Assembly (NCBI GenBank): GCA_015075555.1
Contig: JABTUD010000003.1
Coordinates: 1-64,000, forward strand
DNA: 64,000 nt
Source of the DNA: Thermoflexaceae bacterium
GTDB taxonomy: Bacteria; Chloroflexota; Dehalococcoidia; Tepidiformales; Tepidiformaceae
Direction: 5' to 3'
Shown: positions 41,991 through 50,421 of the stretch, piece by piece
Layout of the letters: the number at the start of each line of letters is the position of its first letter
How positions within the stretch are numbered: the first letter of the stretch is position 1
The notes under the pieces: generated by a model
Told to the model about the DNA's origin: nothing
The model's database searches: none
Seen by the model: the letters and a program-made list of their open reading frames with translations, nothing else
Translations under genes and position numbers: made by a program

Positions 41991-42389
41991 CTATGCCACG
42001 GCCGTCGCTTCGAACTCGACCAGCAGCTCGGGAAACGCAAGACGCGCGACTCCCAGCAGCGTTGTAGCAGGCCGGCATTCCGCCTGGGCGAGGCGCCCGC
42101 CCCAGACCTCGGCGCCCTCGGCCAGGAACCGGTCCACATCGGTAGTCAGGATATTCAGCCGCACGACATCGCTGAGCTGGAAGCCTGCCGCCTCCAGAAG
42201 GGTCACCAGGTTGCCCATCGCCCTTGCCGTTTGTGCCGCCATGTCGCCAGCGTGGAGTGGCGTGCCATCTGCATCCTGTGACGCCTGTCCCGAGCAGATG
42301 AGCGTGCGCTGCGCGCCCGACACCTCGATGCCCTGCACAAAGCCGTATTCCTCCTGCCATGTCCACGGATTGACAATTCGGCGGTTCAT
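41991..42389 (-). CDS. RidA (YjgF/YER057c) family deaminase-like protein
   Basis: 132 aa from ATG 42389 (MNRRIVNPWTWQ). RidA enzymes hydrolyse reactive enamine/imine intermediates. Motifs: ISGQASQDADG-like strand (LICSGQASQDADGTP), and the catalytic Arg segment AECRPATTLLGVARL followed by VEFEATAVA. Divergent from a TetR gene with a palindrome between them, so the TetR protein probably controls it. Confidence 0.88.
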   Translation of the reverse strand: MNRRIVNPWTWQEEYGFVQGIEVSGAQRTLICSGQASQDADGTPLHAGDMAAQTARAMGNLVTLLEAAGFQLSDVVRLNILTTDVDRFLAEGAEVWGGRLAQAECRPATTLLGVARLAFPELLVEFEATAVA

Positions 42390-42429
42390 GGTTCCTCCCC
42401 TGTGACGCATCGCAATGGTAGAATGGGAT

Positions 42430-42442
42430 TCCATTGAATGGA
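42430..42442. promoter_or_regulatory. Candidate TetR operator TCCATT-G-AATGGA
   Basis: Perfect 13-base palindrome in the 90-bp divergent region between ridA and the TetR gene. It contains an ATG (42438) that would otherwise be taken as the TetR start. Confidence 0.55.
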
Positions 42443-42479
42443 GCTAGATTCTAGTGAGTTTCGAACTTGGGAGTCAATC

Positions 42480-43133
42480 GTGACCTCGGGGCGTCGCGCT
42501 ACCCGGCGCGATCTCCAGGCGCAGCAGACCCGCCGGGACATCGTCCAGGCGGCCAGGCGACTGCTGGGCGGCAAGGGATACGCCCGGACTTCAATGGCCG
42601 AGATCGCCCGGGAGGCCGGCGTCGCCGTCCAGACCGTCTATTCGAGCGTTGGGCCGAAGAAGGCGTTCCTGAGAGAGCTCAACGAATTGATAGATGAAGA
42701 GGCCGGCGTCGGTGGGCTTGTCGCGACGCTGGCAGCTACCGACCACCCGCGTGAGAGGCTTCGGCTCGCCGCGCATGTAGGCCGCCGGGTGGTAGAACGC
42801 ACCGGCGACATTGTCAGCGCCGTTCACGCCGGAGCGGGTACCGATCCAGCCCTGGCGGAGGTTCTTGCCGAGGGCCGTACCCGGCACTGGGAGGGGATGC
42901 GCAGCCTTGCCATGTGGCTGGCCGACGCCGGTGCGCTTCGCGATGGCCTTGCCCCGGAGCACGCTGCCCAGGTCATCGCAGTGCTCTTGTCTAACGAGGT
43001 TTACTTCCAGCTAACGCGGGACATGGGAAAGACCTTTGACGAGGCCGAGAACTGGGTTCTCACAATCCTGGAGACGCTCGTCCTCGCCCCCGGGGTCCTG
43101 CTCCCGGTGCAGGGAAGTGGGCCCGGCCCCTGA
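42480..43133 (+). CDS. TetR-family transcriptional regulator
   Basis: About 217 aa. The helix-turn-helix region is TSMAEIAREAGVAVQTVYSSVGPKKA-like (residues 36-62); the ligand domain is helical and Ala-rich. GTG 42480 is preferred (GGGAG six bases upstream) because the in-frame ATG 42438 sits in the operator. Ligand unknown; the likely target is the divergent ridA gene. Confidence 0.88.
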   Translation: MTSGRRATRRDLQAQQTRRDIVQAARRLLGGKGYARTSMAEIAREAGVAVQTVYSSVGPKKAFLRELNELIDEEAGVGGLVATLAATDHPRERLRLAAHVGRRVVERTGDIVSAVHAGAGTDPALAEVLAEGRTRHWEGMRSLAMWLADAGALRDGLAPEHAAQVIAVLLSNEVYFQLTRDMGKTFDEAENWVLTILETLVLAPGVLLPVQGSGPGP

Positions 43134-43534
43134 ACACTGCAGGGGTGCCCCCTGCGCCAGGCGGCATGGACAACGCCGCTGGCCCCGCTGAGATTGCACC
43201 TTGCAGCCGGACGTTCGGCGCCCTACCGCTTGCCCAACGCCGCATAGTCACTGCTCGCGGTGACCGGGCCAAGTGTCCTCCCGCTCCCTCACCATGGCCG
43301 CTCTCCGGGGCGCCCACACTCAGCATAGCATCGGCCGCAGTGCGTCCCCCACTTGTTCGCGTTCTGCAAGTACCGTAGTTTGGCACCTTCTTCGGGGTCC
43401 CCGCTGAACTCATTGGAGTTCGAAGGCTCCGGGCCAGTGACATCGCACGGGATGGCCGGACCCCAACCGCGCCGTCGCCGTCCTGCAATGTGAGTCCGGC
43501 TCCGGCGAATTGGATACCCGCGAGGGATGTAGAG
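43134..43534. other. Gene-free stretch (400 bp)
   Basis: Between the TetR gene and the amine oxidase gene. No reading frame, RNA fold or repeat could be supported. Confidence 0.4.
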
Positions 43535-44872
43535 ATGCCTGACGTCGATGTAGTCGTAGTTGGAGCGGGCTTCGCAGGGCTCACCGCAGCCCGCCGCCTC
43601 GCCGAAAAGGGCGCCTCGGTGGCGGTGCTCGAAGCCCGCGACCGGGTAGGGGGCCGGACTCATACCGTCGAGGTCGCGGGCGTGGCGCTCGACCTCGGGG
43701 GCATGTGGGTTGGCCCCGGTCAGAGCGCCCTCCACGCCCTCGCGAAGGAACTCGGCGTCCGCACCACCACCCAGGTGATGGTGGGCGACGGCGTGGTCGT
43801 CCTCGATGGGCAGGCGTACCGCGGTGGCCGCGTGGCCGGTGTCCTCGCCGGGATGTTCGAGCAGCTCCAGGCGGCCACCGCTGAGTTCGAAGCCCTGGTC
43901 CAGCAGGCCTCTCCAGATGACCCATGGTCCACCCCGGATGCCGCAAAGCTCGATTCCATGACGCTTGCGAGCTGGCTGGATGAACGCATCACTAACAGCC
44001 AGGCGCGGCTGTTCTTCGAAATGACCATCAACTCGGTCTTCGCCACGGGCTCGGCCAACATGTCGGTCCTTGGCGCCGCCGTCTATGCCGCCTCCAGCGG
44101 CGGCTGGTCGCGCCTCACCGGCACGTCCGGCGGCGCCCAGCAGGACCGCTTCGTCGGGGGCGTCGAGCAGATGGCCGCCATGCTCGCCGCGAAGCTCGGC
44201 GATGCGGTGAGGCCCGGTTTTCCCGTCTCGCGGCTGTCCTGCGAATCCAGCGGGGTCAGGGTCTCGGGCGAACGCGGCGCCGTTGTTGGCCGGCGCGCCA
44301 TCGTGGCGCTCTCCCCGATGCTCTCGGGACGCATCGCGTTCAATCCTCCGCTGCCCGCCCGCCGCGACCAGCTTGTGCAGCGCCTCCCGGCCGGTTCGGT
44401 CATCAAGTTCCATGTGGTCTACGAAAGCCCCTGGTGGCGGGCCGAAGGGCTGAGCGGCCAGGTGATCGCGCCCGGGGCGCCGGTCGCCGTGACATTCGAT
44501 ACGAGCCCGCCCGGGGCCGGCGTGGTCACCGGGTTCTTCGAAGGGCGCCACGCCGTCGAAGCCGGCCGGCTGACGCCGGCCGAGCGCAGCGCGATCGTCA
44601 CTGACCTGCTTGCCCTCGCCTGGGGTGAACGCGCCCGCGAACACCTCGCCTACGTGGACCTCGACTGGAGCGCGGAGCCCTGGACCCGCGGCTGCTATGC
44701 CGCCCACTTCCCGCCCGGCGTGCTCTCCACGTATGGGCCGGCGCTCCGGGAGCCCTGTGGGCCCATCCACTGGGCCGGGACCGAGACGGCCACCCGCTCC
44801 ATCGGCTACATCGATGGCGCCATCCGCTCGGGCGAGCGGGCTGCCGCCGAAGTGCTGTCCGCCCTCGCCTGA
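43535..44872 (+). CDS. Flavin-dependent amine oxidase
   Basis: 445 aa from ATG 43535. Rossmann FAD motif DVVVVGAGFAGLTAARRLAE, then ARDRVGGRTHT (GG-doublet), LGGMWVGPGQ, and the C-terminal FAD contact PIHWAGTETATRSIGYIDGA. This is the monoamine/polyamine oxidase layout. It oxidises an amine to an aldehyde (imine) with release of H2O2; ridA nearby would fit imine clean-up. Convergent with the MerB-family gene. Confidence 0.93.
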   Translation: MPDVDVVVVGAGFAGLTAARRLAEKGASVAVLEARDRVGGRTHTVEVAGVALDLGGMWVGPGQSALHALAKELGVRTTTQVMVGDGVVVLDGQAYRGGRVAGVLAGMFEQLQAATAEFEALVQQASPDDPWSTPDAAKLDSMTLASWLDERITNSQARLFFEMTINSVFATGSANMSVLGAAVYAASSGGWSRLTGTSGGAQQDRFVGGVEQMAAMLAAKLGDAVRPGFPVSRLSCESSGVRVSGERGAVVGRRAIVALSPMLSGRIAFNPPLPARRDQLVQRLPAGSVIKFHVVYESPWWRAEGLSGQVIAPGAPVAVTFDTSPPGAGVVTGFFEGRHAVEAGRLTPAERSAIVTDLLALAWGERAREHLAYVDLDWSAEPWTRGCYAAHFPPGVLSTYGPALREPCGPIHWAGTETATRSIGYIDGAIRSGERAAAEVLSALA

Positions 44873-44902
44873 ACCCGGCTCCGGGTAACGGCGACCGCGC
44901 TC

Positions 44903-45562
44903 TCACCCGAGGTGCCAGAACTCCCCCACAAGCCCCAGGCCATCGAGGATTGCCTGGTTCTGCTCCCGCGGGTGCGGCTTCCACTCCGGTGAAAGGCGGT
45001 CGCCCCACCACGCGTGGGCCAGGTCGCAAAGCTTGCCCGCCGTGATCGTTGCCCCGGGTGCCCGCCCGTCGAGCCAGCGGCCGATGTGCTCTTCCGACCG
45101 GAAGAGGTTCATGGTTCCTCAGGTGAAGGCGATGTCGTTCCACCAGATCGCCGCCGGCACGAGGCAGTGGAAGAGCAGGTCCGGTTCCGTTGGTCTGCGG
45201 TTGCGCACGCCCGTCCCAATGGGTTCTCCGCAGTCGGGACACGTGGTCTCGATCTCCCCATCGACCCCGAGTGCGGCGCAGATCCCGAATGCGTCCCAGG
45301 CGCAGTTGGCGTACCACCAGCGGCCTGCTGCATGAACCCGATGTGGTGTCGGGACTGCCGAAAACGGGTTCGCCATCCGGATCCTGCTCCCCGAGGGATC
45401 AAGCAGGAGCGCATGCTGGTCCTGGAGGCGCGCCCACGATGCCAGCACCGCCGATTCGGACACCCCGCAGGCAACGGCGACTTCCCCCGCCAGCGGCGCC
45501 CGGCCGAGGTCAACGAAAAGCCCATACGTGCGCTGCCGGACAGCAAGGTCTGGTGATTCCAC
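44903..45562 (-). CDS. MerB-family alkylmercury lyase-like selenoprotein (in-frame UGA = Sec148)
   Basis: 219 residues if UGA (45119-45121) is read as Sec. Residues 1-60 form a winged helix; the core has C87-A-W-D90 (NCAWDAFGICAAL; compare Cys96/Asp99 of MerB), a CPDC pair at 108-111, then WWNDIAFT-Sec148-GTMNLFRSEEHI, where homologues I recall have Cys, equal to MerB Cys159. The frame stays open for 70 more codons (ending EFWHLG) with family sequence. A SECIS-type hairpin follows the UGA. GTG 45562 is the likely start. Co-directional with the lipoprotein gene 47 bp upstream. Sec insertion is inference. Confidence 0.82.
45089..45106 (-). promoter_or_regulatory. Bacterial SECIS hairpin CUCUUCC-GGUC-GGAAGAG
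   Basis: Perfect 7-bp stem with loop GGUC; the loop starts 20 bases after the UGA (19 between). E. coli fdhF has its GGUC loop 18 bases after UGA. The loop G-G-U is the SelB contact. The hairpin is inside the coding frame (codons for NLFRSEE), as expected. Confidence 0.8.
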
Positions 45563-45609
45563 GGTAAGGCCTGGATGGTGCGGGCGAGAGTTGCCCCTCT
45601 GCGGGAGCG

Positions 45610-46158
45610 CTACTTCGTCCGCGCCTCGAACGCTCCTTTCACGGTAATGCCATCGGCGTAAATGGCGCCTGACCCGCCCGTGCCACTGGCGTCGTCGCAT
45701 TCGAAGGTGCCCTTTGCGCCGGTCCCATCCTGCTTTTCCACCTTGATCGTGCAGGGTGCATCGTCACCGGTGGCAACGCCGACGACCGTGATCTTCCCGT
45801 CACCGAACATGAAGCCAGCGGTGGCGGGGTCGAGATTGATGATGAAAACGGTCTGCCCGTCCTTGCCCCCGAAGTACAGTTGCTGCCAGGACTTGTCGCT
45901 GAAGAGGCTCAGCACCGGCGTGAAGGCCAGTTCGCCACTGGCCTCAACGTTGCCGCCGAACTTGTAGGTCAACGAGCCCAGCTTCTCGCCACCGGTGAAC
46001 AGCGGGGCGGTCTTCGTTCCCGTGCCGGCCTTCGCGGTGGGCGCTTCCTGGCCGCCGTCGTCGTCATCGCCCGATGAGGAGTCCGAATCGTCCGAACCGC
46101 AGGCAACAAGCCCGGCAGACAGGCAGCCCAGGAGCAGCAGAACCAGGAAACGGTGCAT
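45610..46158 (-). CDS. Lipoprotein of unknown function
   Basis: 182 aa from ATG 46158 (AAGGAG nine bases upstream). Signal peptide MHRFLVLLLLGCLSAGL with lipobox LVACGSD, an acidic Ser/Asp linker, then a beta-rich domain with segments LGSLTYKFGGNVEASGEL and a Cys pair (DAPCTIKV, GTFECDDA). Tail shows Ig-like/jelly-roll composition. Family not recognised. Confidence 0.75.
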   Translation of the reverse strand: MHRFLVLLLLGCLSAGLVACGSDDSDSSSGDDDDGGQEAPTAKAGTGTKTAPLFTGGEKLGSLTYKFGGNVEASGELAFTPVLSLFSDKSWQQLYFGGKDGQTVFIINLDPATAGFMFGDGKITVVGVATGDDAPCTIKVEKQDGTGAKGTFECDDASGTGGSGAIYADGITVKGAFEARTK

Positions 46159-46423
46159 GACGGAGATCTCCTTGTGCCGCGAGCGCGGTGGCGTGGCCCG
46201 GGCCGGACGCATCATAGGGGTTCGTTCGGCGTTTGGGGAGTGGCAATCCTTCTGTACCGGCCGGGCCATCAGGGAACCGGTCCCGGCCACCTGGCCGGGG
46301 CGGTCATGCGGACTCCTACGACGGACCGCTACCGTTTCCTCCGGCCTGCGCAGGCCGCTCCGCCGCAGAGGAGGCGCACCCGCCTCATGGCCCCTGTCCG
46401 GCCCACTCCCCGGGTTGGGAATC

Positions 46424-46894
46424 TCAGGCTCCGCTGATGCGTTTCCTGAGCGCGTTGTGGAGAAGCTCGAACCATTCGACCCATTGGGGCTGGTTGAATT
46501 CGGCTCGCATGCCGGCCCAGATGGGCTCAACCTTCGCCCAGGTCGTGATGATGGGCGCCGACAGGAGGTCGTCGAGCAGGTCCAGGGGCGCCAGTCCCCG
46601 CCGGTAGAGTAGGCCCATGTTCTCAAAGAACACGGAGACAACCATCAGGGAGACCCTGTCCTCCTCGGTGGCAGTGTTGCGAAAGGCTTCGTAACTCTCG
46701 TACGGCCACGACGTGACGCGCTGGTAATGACGCAGAAACGACTCCTCGCCAAACGACGAAAAGAGCTGCATCACCAGGTTCACCTGGCGGAGCGTGTTCT
46801 GGCCGCGTAGCTCGAGCAGGGCGACGGCAACGCCCACCGCCACCGCGACCGATGCTGCGGCTGTCAGGGCCTGCTGGGTGCTTTCGAAAGACAT
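46424..46894 (-). CDS. DUF4760-like membrane-anchored protein
   Basis: 156 aa from ATG 46894. One N-terminal helix (AAASVAVAVGVAVALLEL) followed by a helical cytoplasmic part with FSSFGEESFLRHYQRV, VVSVFFENMGLLYRRGL and WVEWFELL, the layout of DUF4760-type proteins. Role unknown. Confidence 0.65.
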   Translation of the reverse strand: MSFESTQQALTAAASVAVAVGVAVALLELRGQNTLRQVNLVMQLFSSFGEESFLRHYQRVTSWPYESYEAFRNTATEEDRVSLMVVSVFFENMGLLYRRGLAPLDLLDDLLSAPIITTWAKVEPIWAGMRAEFNQPQWVEWFELLHNALRKRISGA

Positions 46895-46999
46895 TGGTCC
46901 ACCGGCTGCCAGGGATGGGGCGCTGCAAACGGGACTCCACTGCAGCGGCATGATTCTAGCACTGGCCCCACGCCTGGCCGCGGGCAGTCCCCGGCCCGG

Positions 47000-47518
47000 C
47001 TACCTGCCGGGCATCTCGATGCGGCGTCCGACCCAGCCGATGGGTTCCAGGCGACGATGCGCGTCCACCCAGGCTTCCAGCCGCTCGCGAACGTCAGGCG
47101 GCCATGGCGTCACCCTGCGCGTGGAGAGATCAACGTGGAGCCACAACTGCTCCGTTGTTGCCGCTACCGCGTCCTCAGCCACGTTGCGAATCTCCGAGAT
47201 GCCATGCAGGCGCTTCTCATCCACAGCAAGGGCACGAAACGAGACGGCCGGTGCGTCGTGCCCCAGGAGCTCCCGCAGGTATCGCGTATGGACTTCGGCG
47301 GCGAATGTGGAAAGCCCCGTCTCCCGGGCGTACTCCCACCCGATGCCCATCGCCGTCCACGCCTGGTCGAGCCCCCGCTCCGAGACAACCATGAAGTAGG
47401 CCATGTTCACGTGGCCGTTTGGGTCCAGCCATGCCGGCTCGATGGCGATGACTGTGCTTACGAAGGGGACCGGGATCTGCGACAGGGGGATGCTCCCGCG
47501 CTCAAGGGGACTGCTCAT
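47000..47518 (-). CDS. Hot-dog fold thioesterase (4HBT)
   Basis: 172 aa. The catalytic segment WLDPNGHVNMAYFMVVSERG contains the 4HBT Asp/Asn-Gly-His motif. Second strand region LRELLGHDAPAVSFRALAVD. Hydrolyses an acyl-CoA; specificity unknown. No clear operon partner. Confidence 0.88.
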   Translation of the reverse strand: MSSPLERGSIPLSQIPVPFVSTVIAIEPAWLDPNGHVNMAYFMVVSERGLDQAWTAMGIGWEYARETGLSTFAAEVHTRYLRELLGHDAPAVSFRALAVDEKRLHGISEIRNVAEDAVAATTEQLWLHVDLSTRRVTPWPPDVRERLEAWVDAHRRLEPIGWVGRRIEMPGR

Positions 47519-47961
47519 GTTTCCTCCTGGCCTTTGACGGGTTCACGACGACAGTGACGTCCCCACTCGAGAAGTTCCAGCCCAGGCCGCAGTGGCGGAT
47601 TTTGCCAACCGTTTACACAAACGCCAACCGCGTTTCACACGCGGCGCCTAATGTACCGTCAGAAGGAGTTGGAAGTGTCGGTGCTGCTCTCTCCACAGTC
47701 TGCGCGCCACGTCCATGCCGGGCGATACGCCCAGCGTGAACGGCCGGCATCGACAATTCCCGCTCGTGTTGACCGCGGCCGGCCAGCCGCAGTCGCACAA
47801 TCGCCAGAGCGCCACGGGGCCATGCCCTTACTGGCGTTTCTCATGGGCCTCCGGCCCCGCTGACTCGAGCTTCCTCCCTCTCCCTACCTCTCCGAAGTCG
47901 AAGCCGAGCACACGAAGCCCCCGGGAAACCGGGGGCTTCGCGCATTCATGAGGTGCGTGGT
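47519..47961. other. Intergenic stretch with nuoG terminator
   Basis: About 440 bp. The 12-bp hairpin at 47913-47940 is the only supported element; small frames here have no homology-like features. Confidence 0.45.
47913..47940. terminator. Strong hairpin CGAAGCCCCCGG-GAAA-CCGGGGGCTTCG
   Basis: Perfect 12-bp stem with GAAA loop, 21 bases downstream of the nuoG-like stop (minus strand). Works as a symmetric terminator. Confidence 0.78.
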
Positions 47962-50415
47962 TCAGGCGCGAACGGGCGCCCCGAGCTTCACCGTTGGGAT
48001 CGCGGCGGAAGTGAAGAACCCGGCGATGGCGCCGCCCTGGAGAAGGCTGGATACGTAGACACACCCCTCGGGCACGCGCTCCGTAATCGCTGCCTGCGCC
48101 CTGATGACGGCCGCTCCGCTGGAGATCTCGATCTCGTCACCATTTCGCAGGCCCAGCCGGGCGGCATCCTGCTCGCTCACCTGGACCCGGTCGTACCGAT
48201 GGAGCTTCTCGGCCTCGGGGTGGCGAAGGGCAGCCGCGTCGAGCGCGGTGTACAGGTCGCGGCCCGTGATAACGCGCAGGCCTTCGCCCGCCGCCTTGGC
48301 GGCCGGGACAGGCGACTCTGCCGCCTTCGAGGCGGGCGTCACGGCAAGCTGAAGGCCTTCGCCAACGATCAGGTCGCTGACAGGCTGGTAGCTCGCGTTG
48401 GCTTTCGCAATCCCGGCAAGGGCCGCTTCCGGGCTGGAGGGAAGGTCAACGCCGAGCGCTGCCCCGAGTGCCTGGAGCGCGGCGAAGCCTGTCACGGCGT
48501 GGCCCTCGGGCGCGATCGCAGGGGCGAGCCGCTGAACGGCGAATCCAGCCTGTGTGTAGGTGCCCTCGCTTGCGTAGGCCCGCCCTTCCGCAATGACAGC
48601 GGCCGCGCGCCGGGCAGTCTCGTGCAGCACTCCGTCGATGACAACTACCGTCTCGATCCCGGCAAGCGCTTCCGCAGCACCTGGCAGGCGCATCGCCGGG
48701 TCATCACGGAAGACGAGCAGGCCAGCGAGGCCTTCGAGCGGGTTCGCGCCTCCTTCGACGCCGACCCCGCAATCCAGCAGGCCGTTGACGTTGACCTCGG
48801 GCGGGAAGATGACGAGGTTGTTCGCCGCCTCGTCGCCGAAAAGGGCGATTGCGAGGTTCGCTGCCCCCCCTGCCATGGCCGCTGCCTGCGCCGGGCTCAC
48901 CGGGTTGGGGGCGCACACCACCAGCGTTTCGTTCTTAGCAGCCGCCTTCAGGATGGCAGCAGCCTCAGCGATGGAGGGTGTGGCCGCCTTGCCACCGCCC
49001 ACGGCCGCGGCAAGCGCGGCGGCCATCTGACCCTCCTCGCCCCCGGCGGGGCGAAGCCAGCAGGCGGCGAAATCGGCGAGCTCGCTGCGGAGGGCGCCGA
49101 TGACGATGAGCTTCGCCTTCTCACGCACGACGGCGTCTTTGATGCGCAGGCTGGCGACGTTGTGGCTCTCCTCAAGGTCGTCGGCAACGACGACGATCGC
49201 CCTGGCTTTCGGCAAACGGGTGAGGCCGGTCGCCATGCGCCAGGTGCCGAAACGCGCTTCAAGGGCTTCTTTCGTGGCGCGAACGACCGGGCCGAGCGAC
49301 GTATCGGCGCTGCCGCCGAAGGCCTTCTTCGCAATTGCTGCGGCCAGCCATGCCTCTTCGTTTGTCGCCGTCGCCCCCACGAGCACGCCCACCCGGCCCT
49401 TCGCCTTCGCCGCCTTCAGGGCCGCGGCCGCTTCAGCGATCGCGTCGTCGAACGAGGCGGGCGCCAGGATCTGCCCGCGGCGCACCTGGTGCTTTGAGAG
49501 CCGTTCCCGGGGCTTGAGCGAATCGTAGTGATACCGCCCGCGGACGCAGATCTGGTCCCCGCTGAACGGGTTGCCGGCGCCCGGGCGCACGATCGCGCCC
49601 CGGCCTTCCTTCGAGCCAATCGTGATGCTGCAGCCCACCGAACAGGAATCGCAGGTCGTCGATACCCATCGATCCGGCTTGGCGACCCACTTGTTCGGGT
49701 GTTCCATGAGCGTCGCTGTCGGGCAGACGTCGATGCAGGCGCCGCAGAAGTCGCAGTTGCTTTCGTGGATCTGCCCTCCCGCACCGAAGGCGATCCGCGA
49801 ATCCCAGCCGCGGCCGCTTAGCGATATTGCCCCGGTGTGGCGCTTCTCGTCGCATGCGCGCTGGCAGCGCGTGCAGATGATGCACATCTGCGGGTCAAAC
49901 TCCATGAACGGGTTCGCCCGGTCGGCGGGCGGGTGCTCGGTCAGGTACCAGCTCCGCTCCTCGCCCACCCACGGTTCGAAGCCGGAGCTGCCCACCATCT
50001 CGCACGTCGCCTGGAGCTCGCAACGGTAGTTCTTCGAACAGGTGAGGCAGCGGTGCGTGACGATGTCGTCGCGAAGGCAAATGTCGCCCGGGTGGCAATG
50101 CTCACGCCGGTGGCAGGTGAGGCAGCGGTCAGGATGGTTGGCGAGGATGATCGAGACTACCGCCCGCCTCGCCTCCTGCACGTCGTCTGTGTCGGTGCGA
50201 ACGATCATCCCATCCTGCACCACCGAGGTGCACGAAAGCTGCAGGCCCGGCGGGCCCTCGATGTCGACCAGGCACGAGCGGCAGCCCGCGTAAGGCTTCA
50301 GCCCGTCGATGTAGCAGAGGCTGGAGATGTAGAAGCCGTTGTTCTTGAGGACTTCGACGAGGGGCGCCCCCGCAGGCGCCTCTATGGAGCGGCCGTCAAC
50401 GGTGATAGTTGCCAT
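47962..50415 (-). CDS. NuoG-like Fe-S / molybdopterin-fold oxidoreductase subunit
   Basis: 817 aa. N-terminal [2Fe-2S] domain (CYIDGLKPYAGCRSC, then LSC), a Cys-rich NuoG-type segment (NHPDRCLTCHRREHC, CLTCSKNYRCELQ), two [4Fe-4S] clusters (CIICTRCQRACD, CDFCGACIDVCPTATL), a further CDSCSVGCSITIG and a long Ala-rich molybdopterin-like domain. It resembles NADH dehydrogenase subunit G or the catalytic subunit of related dehydrogenases. The repeated CLTC clusters are more than canonical NuoG has. Partner NuoI-like gene is six bases upstream. Confidence 0.85.
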   Translation of the reverse strand: MATITVDGRSIEAPAGAPLVEVLKNNGFYISSLCYIDGLKPYAGCRSCLVDIEGPPGLQLSCTSVVQDGMIVRTDTDDVQEARRAVVSIILANHPDRCLTCHRREHCHPGDICLRDDIVTHRCLTCSKNYRCELQATCEMVGSSGFEPWVGEERSWYLTEHPPADRANPFMEFDPQMCIICTRCQRACDEKRHTGAISLSGRGWDSRIAFGAGGQIHESNCDFCGACIDVCPTATLMEHPNKWVAKPDRWVSTTCDSCSVGCSITIGSKEGRGAIVRPGAGNPFSGDQICVRGRYHYDSLKPRERLSKHQVRRGQILAPASFDDAIAEAAAALKAAKAKGRVGVLVGATATNEEAWLAAAIAKKAFGGSADTSLGPVVRATKEALEARFGTWRMATGLTRLPKARAIVVVADDLEESHNVASLRIKDAVVREKAKLIVIGALRSELADFAACWLRPAGGEEGQMAAALAAAVGGGKAATPSIAEAAAILKAAAKNETLVVCAPNPVSPAQAAAMAGGAANLAIALFGDEAANNLVIFPPEVNVNGLLDCGVGVEGGANPLEGLAGLLVFRDDPAMRLPGAAEALAGIETVVVIDGVLHETARRAAAVIAEGRAYASEGTYTQAGFAVQRLAPAIAPEGHAVTGFAALQALGAALGVDLPSSPEAALAGIAKANASYQPVSDLIVGEGLQLAVTPASKAAESPVPAAKAAGEGLRVITGRDLYTALDAAALRHPEAEKLHRYDRVQVSEQDAARLGLRNGDEIEISSGAAVIRAQAAITERVPEGCVYVSSLLQGGAIAGFFTSAAIPTVKLGAPVRA

Positions 50416-50421
50416 GAAATC

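Noticed and set aside
43289-44770. Long minus-strand open frame (493 codons) opposite the amine oxidase gene
   Set aside because: Its sequence is Gly/Arg/His-rich without motifs, and the plus strand encodes a complete flavin amine oxidase; an effect of high GC.
47953-49497. 514-codon plus-strand open frame opposite the NuoG-like gene
   Set aside because: Shadow frame with Arg/Gly/Asp composition; NuoG-like motifs are on the minus strand.
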